Source of the DNA: an uncultured Candidatus Saccharibacteria bacterium
GTDB lineage: Bacteria > Patescibacteriota > Saccharimonadia > Saccharimonadales > Saccharimonadaceae
Direction: 5' to 3'
NCBI GenBank assembly: GCA_948623715.1
Contig: CAPHDI010000003.1
Coordinates: forward strand, 1 to 63,974
DNA: 63,974 nt
Part shown: positions 23,674 through 31,898 of the stretch, in pieces
How positions within the stretch are numbered: the first letter of the stretch is position 1
Layout: the number at the start of each line of letters is the position of its first letter
Notes under the pieces: generated by a model
Told to the model about the DNA's origin: nothing
Seen by the model: the letters and a program-made list of their open reading frames with translations, nothing else
The model's database searches: none
Translations under genes and position numbers: made by a program

Positions 23674-24303
23674 ATGGCGCATATTAAGCGTAGTTATATT
23701 GATAGTCATTGGCTAGTATTTATCTTTCAGGGGGCGGTGGCGCTACTTTTCGGCTGTCTGACACTCTTTACTGGTGGCGAATCATCCTCTGTTGTCGTAC
23801 CGATTATTGGTATCTTCCTTCTCGCCCTCGCCGTGGTCGAGTTTGCTAACTCTCTCTATCGTAGTCACCAGCGCGAAGGCTGGCTTGTCTCGACGCTCGT
23901 CGCCCTTTTTGATGCGGCTTTCGGCCTTGCTCTCCTCTTCGTTGCAAATCAGGGCATGGTCTGGCATCTCTCTCTGATTGCCGCTTATACGGCCCTACGC
24001 GGGATTTTCGAGATCTTGCTCGGCTTCCGCACTACTATCGATCCTACTGATCGCTTTATCTGGATCCTCTGTGGTCTCTGTGGTATTATCTTCGGCTTTG
24101 CGATTTTTAACTCCGGCCATCTCGATAATGTCGCCTTTGTCCGCTTCTTCGGCGCTTACATGCTTATCCTCGGCGTCTCCAGCCTCATCTACGGTGTACA
24201 TAATCGCGAGCAGGGCGTCGAAGATCGCCTCGCCCGCTCCGAAGCTTCTCGTGCCGCTGCGAAGCGCCGCGCGAAAGCGTCAAAAACTAGCAAAAAGGCC
24301 TAG
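23674..24303 (+). CDS. DUF308/HdeD-like membrane protein
   Basis: The protein has 209 residues with about six transmembrane helices in pairs (from about 12 to 175). A charged, Ala/Lys/Arg-rich C-terminal tail of about 30 residues (SRAAAKRRAKASKTSKKA) lies presumably in the cytoplasm. The repeat of helix pairs with small-residue faces and the FGLALLFV / LRGIFEILLGFR pattern resembles the DUF308 (HdeD) family, whose role is not well defined beyond stress tolerance. AGGAGG lies 5 nt before the ATG. Confidence 0.75.
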   Translation: MAHIKRSYIDSHWLVFIFQGAVALLFGCLTLFTGGESSSVVVPIIGIFLLALAVVEFANSLYRSHQREGWLVSTLVALFDAAFGLALLFVANQGMVWHLSLIAAYTALRGIFEILLGFRTTIDPTDRFIWILCGLCGIIFGFAIFNSGHLDNVAFVRFFGAYMLILGVSSLIYGVHNREQGVEDRLARSEASRAAAKRRAKASKTSKKA

Positions 24304-24335
24304 GGTGTGCTATAATTAAGTCTCAAGGAGATCTT

Positions 24336-25214
24336 ATGAAATATCGTACACCGACTAAAGCGATTGTTACCGACGCTGGTTGCGCTAGTCGCTATTTACC
24401 TCTTACTAAAACCGTCCCGAAGGGTATGCTGCCCATCGGCGCGAAGCCGATCATGCAGCTCGTCATCGAAGAATGTGCTGCTGCCGGGATTAAGGAAATT
24501 ATTCTCGTCGCTACCCACGAAGGCAAGGCGACCTACGAAGATTATTTTGAAAACGCTGCCGTAAAGATTAAGAAGCAGCTTCATAGCCAGGGCAAGGATG
24601 ATCGCTACGCCCCCGTCCGGCAGGTTCTCGACCTACCGAAGATTACCATTATTGAGCAAGATCCAGCTCTGCCCTATGGCAACGGCTCGCCGATTGCTTC
24701 CGCCCGTAAGTTTATTCAGGACGATGAAGCTTTCGTGGTCCTGTACTCCGATGATATCGTCTTCGGCAGCTCCGACGTCCGCACGCTTATTGACGCCTAC
24801 GCTGAGCATCCTGAAGCGAAAGCTATCATTATCGCGCAGGAGATGCCGCGCGAAGTTTTACATAAATACGGCATTATTAAGCTCGCCGACCCCGAGAGAA
24901 TGACCCTAGACAATATCGTCGAGAAGCCGAAGCCCGAAGATGCCCCTTCTAGGCTTACTAGCTACGGTCGCTATTTGCTTACACCTGAAGTGTTTGACTA
25001 TCTGAAGCCAGCCAACACCGGCCTCGATAATGAGCTCTGGACCGTCGATGCGATCACCGAAATGGCAAAGCACGGCGAAGTCCTCGTCGAGAAGACGAAA
25101 GGTGAATGGATGACCACCGGCGACCCGAAGAATTACTTCCTCGCCCACCTCAAGTATGTCCTCGACCACGAAGATTACGCCGACGAAGTCCGCAAATTTA
25201 TTACTGAAAACTAA
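24336..25214 (+). CDS. galU: UTP-glucose-1-phosphate uridylyltransferase-like
   Basis: The protein has 292 residues and is a nucleotidyltransferase. It would make UDP-glucose for surface glycans. The N-terminal loop is divergent: the family's AGLGTR...P.TKAIPKEMLP reads AGCASRYLPLTKTVPKGMLP, so the Gly-rich loop and the KEM glutamate are changed while the TK and PK lysines are kept. Other signatures, LPYGNGSP, VVLYSDDIVF and GEWMTTGDPKNY, support GalU rather than RmlA. A TATAAT at 24311 and AAGGAGA ribosome site precede it. It could use a different sugar phosphate. Confidence 0.85.
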   Translation: MKYRTPTKAIVTDAGCASRYLPLTKTVPKGMLPIGAKPIMQLVIEECAAAGIKEIILVATHEGKATYEDYFENAAVKIKKQLHSQGKDDRYAPVRQVLDLPKITIIEQDPALPYGNGSPIASARKFIQDDEAFVVLYSDDIVFGSSDVRTLIDAYAEHPEAKAIIIAQEMPREVLHKYGIIKLADPERMTLDNIVEKPKPEDAPSRLTSYGRYLLTPEVFDYLKPANTGLDNELWTVDAITEMAKHGEVLVEKTKGEWMTTGDPKNYFLAHLKYVLDHEDYADEVRKFITEN

Positions 25215-25242
25215 TCAATAACTATCAATACATGGAGGTAAA

Positions 25243-25632
25243 ATGAACACAGCAGAATGGATTTTAGTAGTAATGCTCTCGATTGCATTACTGATCTTCT
25301 TGATCGCCGGCATCGTTCTCGCAATCAAACTCATCGGTCTCACCGAAGAAGCTCGTAAAGTTATCCAGACTGGTCAGAGTATCGCCATGAAAGCCGATGA
25401 TATCGTTGACAATGTCAAAGGTGTCACCTCTGTCGGCGGCATTGTCAAGACCTTTGCTAATCGCATCATCGAGAAACAGGAACGCAAATACGCTGCTGAG
25501 GATGCTGCCGAGGCTGCCGCTCAGGAGGTCGTTGATACAATCATTGACGAGGCTGTCGCCGCCGAAACCGCTAAAGACACCGTAAAAAACGCCACAAAAA
25601 CCACCAAGAAGTCTACCAAAAGTAGCCTATGA
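25243..25632 (+). CDS. Small membrane-anchored protein (DUF948-like)
   Basis: The protein has 129 residues. One N-terminal helix (about 7-29) is followed by a cytoplasmic or periplasmic helical region (GLTEEARKVIQTGQSIAMKA), then an Ala/Glu/Lys-rich low-complexity tail. The layout resembles DUF948/YtxH-type stress-related small membrane proteins, but similarity is weak. GGAGG precedes the ATG. It lies 28 bp after galU, possibly in the same operon. Confidence 0.65.
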   Translation: MNTAEWILVVMLSIALLIFLIAGIVLAIKLIGLTEEARKVIQTGQSIAMKADDIVDNVKGVTSVGGIVKTFANRIIEKQERKYAAEDAAEAAAQEVVDTIIDEAVAAETAKDTVKNATKTTKKSTKSSL

Positions 25633-25636
25633 TACC

Positions 25637-25665
25637 ATTATAGCACGCATTGCAGAAAAAGTCAA
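25637..25665 (-). promoter_or_regulatory. Orphan antisense promoter (minus)
   Basis: Minus strand TTGACT (25665-25660), 17 bp spacer, TATAAT (25642-25637) in TGTGCTATAATGG context. No minus-strand gene follows; transcription would run antisense into the 25243 gene. Confidence 0.6.
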
Positions 25666-25720
25666 GCATTTTGTACCGCATTTTGCATAACTAAGCTCTA
25701 TTTTGTGCTATACTTAATAT

Positions 25721-28700
25721 ATGACCGAGGTAACCAAAGGCAATGAGCCGCTAAAAGCTAGTGATTTTGTCCATCTGCATAATCATACGCATTATTCGCT
25801 ACTTGACGGATTGACAAAAATCCCCGAGCTCGTCGACTTCGTGAAAGAACTCGGCATGGAAGCCGTCGCCGTCACTGATCACGGTACTATGAGCGGTCTC
25901 GTTGAGCTTTACAAGACTTGTAATGACGCCGGCATCAAGCCGATTCTTGGTCTTGAGGCCTACGTCGCTGCCCGCCATCTTGAAGATCGCGACCCTGCCC
26001 ATGACAAGCAGCGTTTCCATATTACTCTCCTTGCCATGAACAACCAAGGCTTTGAGAATCTCTGTCGCCTAATGACCGAAGCGGAGATCAACGGTAAATA
26101 TTACAAGCCTCGTATCGATCATCGTGTCATGGAAGAGTATAGCGAGGGCATTATCTGCCTCTCCGGCTGTGCCGGCTCCGAGATTTCCGAAGCGATTCGC
26201 GCTAATGACCTCAAGAAGGCTCGCGAGCTCATCGACTGGTATCATGGTATCTATGGCGATCGTTTTTATCTTGAGATGCAGGATCATGGCCATCCCGACT
26301 CTCCGACTCACTGGGATGTCCAGAATCAGATCAATACGCAGCTTATGAAATTTTCCGAAGAGACTGGCATTCCGCTAGTCGTGACCTGCGATGCACATTA
26401 TCTCAAGCACGAAGACCAAGACGCCCATGAAGTCCTCCTCTGTGTCGGCACGGCTGCTAATCTTTCTAATCCTAACCGCATGTCGCTAAAAGATTTCGAA
26501 CTCCATGTCATCCCGCCGCAAGAAATCCTCAACCGCTGGGGCAAGACGCATCCCGAAGCGATTCGCAACACTCGTCGGATTGCTGATCGCTGCAATGTTG
26601 ACCTTCAGCTTGGGCGGATTCTCATTCCGAAGTTTCCTGTACCCGAAGAAGCGCTCCAGAAGCTGGAGCTAGACGACGCCACTAATGCCACTTCGCAGCA
26701 GCTTGAGAAAGCTTACCTTGATAAGCTGGTCTTCCAAGGGTTAGTCTACCGCTATTGCGGTTATAAACTCGAAGATACTCTTGATCTTGAGATTGCCGAA
26801 TGTCGTAAAATGCTCGAAGCCGCCGATAATGCCCCTGAGCGTGCTGAGGAGAAGCTGAAAATCCTCCCCCGTATCGATTACGAGCTCAGCGTCGTCGACA
26901 AAATGGGTTACAACGGTTACTTCCTTATCGTTCAGGATTTTATCAACTGGGGTAAGTCGCAGCGTATCGTCTACGGCCCCGGTCGTGGCTCAGCTGCTGG
27001 TTCAATTCTCGCTTATGCGCTCCGTATTACCGAGCTTGACCCCCTGAAATACGATCTCCTCTTCGAGCGTTTCTTGAACCCTGATCGTATCTCCATGCCG
27101 GATATTGATACCGATATTCAGGATACTCGTCGCGACGAGGTTATCGAGTACTGTACGCGCAAATACGGCGAGGGCCGTGTCGGCAATATCGTTACTTTCG
27201 GTAAAATGATGGGGAAGATGGCGGTACGCGATGTCGCCCGCGTCATGGAAGTACCTTATTCCGAGGCCGACCATCTTGCGAAGCTTGTCCCTGATCCCGA
27301 GCAGGGGCATCATGTCCCGATCGGTCGCGCGATTAAGGAAGTTCCTGAGTTGCGCCAAGAATATGGAAGTAATCCGATCTCACATGAAGTACTCGATTTC
27401 GCCGAACGTCTCGAAGGCACAATCCGCAGCCACGGCGTCCATGCTTGTGGCGTGGTGATTGCTCCGGACGACCTCGTGAAATTCCTCCCGATGGAAGTTA
27501 GCGCAAAGGGTCCGCTCACGACTCAGTACCCCGGCCCCCAGATCGAGGAGCTTGGGCTTCTGAAGATGGACTTCCTCGGCCTTTCTAACCTCTCCGTGAT
27601 CAATAACGCCCTCCGTATGATTCGCAAGGTTTATCATGAAGATATCGACATGTATGCTCTGCCGCTAGACGACGAGCTGACTTATAAATTGCTCCAGCGT
27701 GCCGAAACTACCGGCGTCTTCCAGTTGGAATCTGCCGGCATGAAACGTTATCTGAAAGATCTCCAGGCTAACCGCTTCGAGGACATTATCGCTATGGTGG
27801 CCCTCTACCGTCCGGGGCCGATGCAGTTTATCGATAGCTTCATTCGCCGTAAGCACGGTAGAGAGCCGATCACTTACCTCCACCCTGGTCTCGAGAATTC
27901 CCTCAAGGATACTTATGGTATTATGATCTATCAGGAGCAGTTCATGCAGATCTCGCGCGAATGGTGCGGCTTTACCGGCGGTCAGGCCGACACTCTCCGT
28001 AAGGCTGTCGGTAAGAAGAAGGTTGACCTCATGAACAAAGTCAAACCACAGTTTATCGAAGGTGCCGTGAAGATCGGCGGTGCTACCGAGGAAATCGCCG
28101 AGGAGTTCTGGCGCGAGCTGCTCGACTTCGCGAATTACTGTTTCAACAAATCCCACGCTGCGTGTTACGGCCTCGTCGCCTACTGGACCGCCTATCTGAA
28201 AGCGCACTACCCCGACGCCTTCATGGCCGCTCTCATGACCGCTGATATGCGCTCTACTGATCGTCTCGCTATCGAGATTACCGAATGTAAGCGCATGGGC
28301 ATTCCTGTCCTCGGCCCTGATATTAACGAATCCTACGGCGACTTCGGTATCGTCGGTACCGAGCGTAAGATTCGCTTCGGCCTTTCCGGTATTAAAAGTA
28401 TGGGTAAGGCCCTCGTCGAGGAATTCGTCATCCCCGAGCGCGACCAGAACGGTCCCTTCAAGAGTGTCTGCGACTTCGCTGCTCGCGTCAGCTCTAGCAA
28501 GTTTAATAAAAAATCCTGGGAAGCCGCGATTAAGACCGGCACCTTCGACCGCTTTGGTGACCGCTCTGATTTGCTATTCAATCTTGAGAGTATTCAGGCT
28601 TACGGCGCCAAGCGTCAGAAAGATGCCGCTAGCGGCCAGACCGATCTCTTTGGCGCTATGGGCGACGCCGGCGTTGTGCCGGAGCCAGAGATTAAAAAAG

Positions 28701-29557
28701 CCCCCACTGTCGTCCCCGAGAAGGAAAAGCTTCTCTGGGAGCGCGACCTTATGGGTCTTTATATTTCCTCTCACCCGCTCGACCGCTACGAGACTTATTT
28801 CGATGAGCAGACTCATCCTTATGAGCTCGTCACCGCTGAGAACGATGGCAAGTCTATCATTATCGGCGGTATCATCAGCGCTGTCCGTACTATCATGACG
28901 AAGAGCAATACCCGTATGGCCTTCGTCAAGCTTGAGAATAAAGTCACCGAGCAGGAAGTTATCATCTTCCCGAGTCTCTACGAAGAGATCGGCGCTAAGC
29001 TCGTCCAAGATAACGTCGTCCGCGTCTCCGGCCGCATTAACGCAAAGGATAAGGATGGCAACATTACTTCCGAAGTAAAAGTTATTGCCGATTCTGTCGA
29101 AGTCGTCCCGGATCAGATCCTCGACACTTATCAGGCTACAGGTCAGAAGCTTCCTCTCCCGAAGGATGCCCCGAAGCCCACGCGTCGCAGCAGCTCGCGT
29201 GCTACTTCCGTAGGTGGCGGCTTCCGTCGGAATGCCGGAGGAGGGAATCGTAATAGCGGAGCTGATTCGTCTGCGCCAGCTGCTACTGAAGATGAGCCTC
29301 GCCGCGTCATCACCCCACCTCGCGATCCTCGCCGTGAGAAACTTTATGTTTTGATTGAGAACCCCGATGATACTAACAGCCTCTCCGAGATTCGCCACCT
29401 CTGCGAGCTTAATCCCGGCGTCCAAGAAATCATCCTCGTCCTTAAGGATGCTGCTGGTAAACGCCCCGTCCGCCTGCCTTTCCGGGTTGAAGTTAGCGAT
29501 GAACTGACAAAGCCTCTTAGCGAGCTCCTCGGCGCTGAATGTGTCAAAGTGAAATAA
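25721..29557 (+). CDS. dnaE: DNA polymerase III alpha subunit (DnaE)
   Basis: This is the replicative polymerase catalytic subunit. It has 1278 residues, a little longer than E. coli DnaE. The PHP domain (about 15-290) starts FVHLHNHTHYSLLDG and keeps metal-site residues (VTDHGTMSG, CDAHYLKH). The polymerase active site includes RGSAAGS (palm entry) and MPDIDTDIQD (two of the catalytic Asp). An HhH region and OB-fold (IIIGGIISAVRTIMT) follow. A Gly/Arg/Ser-rich linker (about 1150-1195) precedes a C-terminal domain. The ATG lies 6 nt after TATACT, so the mRNA is probably leaderless. Confidence 0.98.
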   Translation: MTEVTKGNEPLKASDFVHLHNHTHYSLLDGLTKIPELVDFVKELGMEAVAVTDHGTMSGLVELYKTCNDAGIKPILGLEAYVAARHLEDRDPAHDKQRFHITLLAMNNQGFENLCRLMTEAEINGKYYKPRIDHRVMEEYSEGIICLSGCAGSEISEAIRANDLKKARELIDWYHGIYGDRFYLEMQDHGHPDSPTHWDVQNQINTQLMKFSEETGIPLVVTCDAHYLKHEDQDAHEVLLCVGTAANLSNPNRMSLKDFELHVIPPQEILNRWGKTHPEAIRNTRRIADRCNVDLQLGRILIPKFPVPEEALQKLELDDATNATSQQLEKAYLDKLVFQGLVYRYCGYKLEDTLDLEIAECRKMLEAADNAPERAEEKLKILPRIDYELSVVDKMGYNGYFLIVQDFINWGKSQRIVYGPGRGSAAGSILAYALRITELDPLKYDLLFERFLNPDRISMPDIDTDIQDTRRDEVIEYCTRKYGEGRVGNIVTFGKMMGKMAVRDVARVMEVPYSEADHLAKLVPDPEQGHHVPIGRAIKEVPELRQEYGSNPISHEVLDFAERLEGTIRSHGVHACGVVIAPDDLVKFLPMEVSAKGPLTTQYPGPQIEELGLLKMDFLGLSNLSVINNALRMIRKVYHEDIDMYALPLDDELTYKLLQRAETTGVFQLESAGMKRYLKDLQANRFEDIIAMVALYRPGPMQFIDSFIRRKHGREPITYLHPGLENSLKDTYGIMIYQEQFMQISREWCGFTGGQADTLRKAVGKKKVDLMNKVKPQFIEGAVKIGGATEEIAEEFWRELLDFANYCFNKSHAACYGLVAYWTAYLKAHYPDAFMAALMTADMRSTDRLAIEITECKRMGIPVLGPDINESYGDFGIVGTERKIRFGLSGIKSMGKALVEEFVIPERDQNGPFKSVCDFAARVSSSKFNKKSWEAAIKTGTFDRFGDRSDLLFNLESIQAYGAKRQKDAASGQTDLFGAMGDAGVVPEPEIKKAPTVVPEKEKLLWERDLMGLYISSHPLDRYETYFDEQTHPYELVTAENDGKSIIIGGIISAVRTIMTKSNTRMAFVKLENKVTEQEVIIFPSLYEEIGAKLVQDNVVRVSGRINAKDKDGNITSEVKVIADSVEVVPDQILDTYQATGQKLPLPKDAPKPTRRSSSRATSVGGGFRRNAGGGNRNSGADSSAPAATEDEPRRVITPPRDPRREKLYVLIENPDDTNSLSEIRHLCELNPGVQEIILVLKDAAGKRPVRLPFRVEVSDELTKPLSELLGAECVKVK

Positions 29558-29579
29558 TAGCGTCAGCATTAGTTTACTA

Positions 29580-29608
29580 TTGACAAATTAAGTAATCTGT
29601 GATACAAT
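29580..29608 (+). promoter_or_regulatory. Promoter of the 29669-30617 unit
   Basis: TTGACA (29580-29585), 17 bp, TACAAT (29603-29608) in TGTGATACAATAG context. Confidence 0.75.
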
Positions 29609-29668
29609 AGATAGAAGAGGGCATGTTTTTGCACTCTCGCACATCTTAGTAAAGAGAGGGGGATAAAC

Positions 29669-29764
29669 ATGAAGCCGAAAGCGCACATGCTGTGCCTGGC
29701 TGCTGCACTGTTCGTAGCTGCAGCTCTGACCGTTGACTTGATCTGCAGAGATTCTGCCGAGTAA
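29669..29764 (+). CDS. Small ORF, 31-residue hydrophobic peptide
   Basis: The ATG at 29669 follows a purine-rich GAGAGGGGG ribosome site. The product, starting MKPKAHMLCLAAALFVAAAL, has a charged N-terminus, one hydrophobic helix (about 8-24) and two Cys, and ends DSAE. It could be a small membrane protein or a leader peptide for the next gene, 28 bp downstream, on the same predicted transcript. Confidence 0.5.
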   Translation: MKPKAHMLCLAAALFVAAALTVDLICRDSAE

Positions 29765-29792
29765 ACCACAAAATTCCAAGGGGGTAAAGAAA

Positions 29793-30617
29793 ATGAAAGG
29801 TTATAAAAGCATGAGTCAACTTTCCGACCGCAGGTCTGGACTTACCCTGATTCTCTGGCTGCTGAGCGCAGCGGCCTTGATCGGCTTGCTGCTCTTCTGC
29901 ACCAGCTGCTCCGCCGAGGAGCCGACTCCGACTCAGCCCACCAGCGCCAGCTTCGAGGTCGCCGTCCTGGCAGACCAGAATGCCTACGACCTGAACGCCG
30001 TCCTCCAGGATTTCTATCAGACCAACCACAATCTGCCGGCAGCGCTGGCCTCGACTATGTCGGCCTTTCCGTCACGGGTTGAGGCCTGCGGTGTCAGCAC
30101 CTCCGATCCGGTCGAGCTGACCGAAGTCCTCTATTATAGCGAACACGGCGGCGACATCCAAAAAGCACTTCTCGACGAACTGCGCAATCTGTTCGAAGAT
30201 CCGAACACTCGCTTCCTCTTCGTCGAGACTACCGGTGTTGCTCAGATTACGCAGGCGCGCATGGCCGACGAAGACGATCCGGACAATCCGGTGATGGAGC
30301 TGTTCTGGAGTGAAATGAGCTTCGACCATGACCCGCAGCTGTTGATCCTGAGTCCCGACCCCGACGATACGACCTGGTTTAATATTGCTCTGATCGATCT
30401 GAAAACCGGCGGCTGTCGTTGTGAGATGCCCAATGATGCTGTCATGCTCGCACCTCCGGGCTTCTTCGACGACAACCCTCTCTTTAATATGACCCCCTCG
30501 ACCGCTATGGCCGAGGGGTTTTTCAAGTCGTTATCTACCGAATGGCTCTGCCAGACGCAAGTCCGGCCGATCCTCGGCAATTCGTACCAGCTCGTTATAC
30601 TTCGCAATTCGTTCTGA
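29793..30617 (+). CDS. Secreted/lipoprotein-like orphan, reading frame runs through a terminator
   Basis: The frame has 274 residues. Membrane segment about 18-39 ends in LLLFCTSCSAEE, which resembles a lipobox-type signal (L-x-x-C). A Thr/Pro linker and an acidic alpha/beta domain follow. Family unknown. The frame passes straight through a terminator hairpin (30494-30523) and then overlaps the 3' end of eno on the other strand by 87 bp. Either the true stop was lost by a frameshift near 30480 (a +1 shift meets TAA almost at once) or the mRNA ends without a stop codon. Codon use is rich in CTG, unlike the CTC/CTT-rich core genes. Confidence 0.65.
   Translation: MKGYKSMSQLSDRRSGLTLILWLLSAAALIGLLLFCTSCSAEEPTPTQPTSASFEVAVLADQNAYDLNAVLQDFYQTNHNLPAALASTMSAFPSRVEACGVSTSDPVELTEVLYYSEHGGDIQKALLDELRNLFEDPNTRFLFVETTGVAQITQARMADEDDPDNPVMELFWSEMSFDHDPQLLILSPDPDDTTWFNIALIDLKTGGCRCEMPNDAVMLAPPGFFDDNPLFNMTPSTAMAEGFFKSLSTEWLCQTQVRPILGNSYQLVILRNSF
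30494..30523 (+). terminator. Terminator inside the 3' part of the 29793 frame
   Basis: CCCCTCG (30494-30500), loop, CGAGGGG (30512-30518) then TTTTTC. It is oriented for the plus strand and lies before the stop of the reading frame. Confidence 0.8.
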
Positions 30618-31817
30618 TCGCGAGAGGGAACCAGTCTTGATCTGACCCGTACCCAGCCCGACTGCCAGATGTGCGATCGAAGTATCCTCAGTCTCGCCCG
30701 AACGGTGCGACATTACCGTGCGGTAACCCGCATCCTTTGCCATCTTTACCGCCGCAATCGTCTCTGTCAGGGTGCCGATCTGATTTGGTTTAATCAGAAT
30801 TGCATTGCCAGCGTGTTCGTTAATCCCATATTCAAGCAGTTTCACATTCGTCACAAATAAGTCATCACCAACCAGCTGTACTCGATTTCCGAGTCGCTCC
30901 GTCAGAGCCTTCCAGCCTTCCCAGTCATGCTGATCGAGACCATCTTCGATGCTGACTACCGGGTAATTCTCGATAATCCAAGCGTACCAGTCGATCATAT
31001 CAGCCGAAGTTTTCCAGGAGCCATCGGTCTTTAATTCATAATGATCATGATTCCAGAATTCCGACGACGCTACGTCTAGACCCATTACGACATCCTGACC
31101 CGGCTGATACCCGGCCGCCGTAATCGCCGCCATGACGCATTCAAGCGGCTCATTGTTCCCGTCGCGTACCTTCGGGCCATAGCCACCTTCATCCCCGACT
31201 GTCACTGGGTAGCCACGATCCTTCAGGATCCGCTTCAGAGCATGAAACACTTCTGCACCCATCCGCACTGCTTCGCCAATCGAGCCCGCACTTCGCGGAA
31301 TGATCATATACTCCTGAAAATCCGTCGCCCAGTCTGCGTGCGCACCACCATTCATTACGTTCATCATTGGCAGCGGCAAGCACATATCGCGCGTCGTCCC
31401 CGCAATCGTCGCGACGTACTGATAAAACGGCAAATTCTTCGCCTTCGCCGCAGCCTTCGCTGTCGCCAGCGATACGGCTAGGACCGCATTCGCACCTAAC
31501 TTACTCTTATTTTCTGTACCGTCGAGATCGAGCATTAGCTGATCGACTTGCGCCTGATCGGCTGAGTTGCCGACGAGCACATCGTGAATCTCATGATTCA
31601 CGTTCCAGACCGCCTTTGCTACGCTCTTGCCGTTATAATATTTCGGGTCGCCATCGCGTAGCTCCAGCGCCTCACCATCCCCGGTCGAAGCTCCAGATGG
31701 CACAATCGCCCTAGCCGCATGGCCAGAATTCAGGAACACATCCGCCTCCACCGTCGGATTACCGCGACTATCCAAGACTTGTCGCGCCTTAATATCTTTT
31801 ATTACGAAATTATCCAT
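30531..31817 (-). CDS. eno: Enolase
   Basis: This is the glycolytic enzyme converting 2-phosphoglycerate to phosphoenolpyruvate. It has 428 residues. N-terminal ARQVLDSRGNPTVEADV, the catalytic Lys strand AILIKPNQIGT, SHRSGETEDTSIAHLAVG and metal-binding Asp/Glu residues (VSIEDGLDQHDW, LVGDDLFVTN) are intact. The start is ATG 31817, exactly 6 nt after TATAAT (31829-31824), so the mRNA is leaderless; a longer frame upstream has no enolase similarity. The C-terminus (RPDLRLAEPFGR) is slightly extended. Its 3' end overlaps the frame of the convergent gene. Confidence 0.98.
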   Translation of the reverse strand: MDNFVIKDIKARQVLDSRGNPTVEADVFLNSGHAARAIVPSGASTGDGEALELRDGDPKYYNGKSVAKAVWNVNHEIHDVLVGNSADQAQVDQLMLDLDGTENKSKLGANAVLAVSLATAKAAAKAKNLPFYQYVATIAGTTRDMCLPLPMMNVMNGGAHADWATDFQEYMIIPRSAGSIGEAVRMGAEVFHALKRILKDRGYPVTVGDEGGYGPKVRDGNNEPLECVMAAITAAGYQPGQDVVMGLDVASSEFWNHDHYELKTDGSWKTSADMIDWYAWIIENYPVVSIEDGLDQHDWEGWKALTERLGNRVQLVGDDLFVTNVKLLEYGINEHAGNAILIKPNQIGTLTETIAAVKMAKDAGYRTVMSHRSGETEDTSIAHLAVGLGTGQIKTGSLSRSERIAKYNELVRIAEDRPDLRLAEPFGR

Positions 31818-31898
31818 AAGTAGATTATACCACAAAACCCAGAAAAGCACTTACATTTATCATTTCTGTGCTATAATAAAGTAAAAGTAAGGAGGGCT

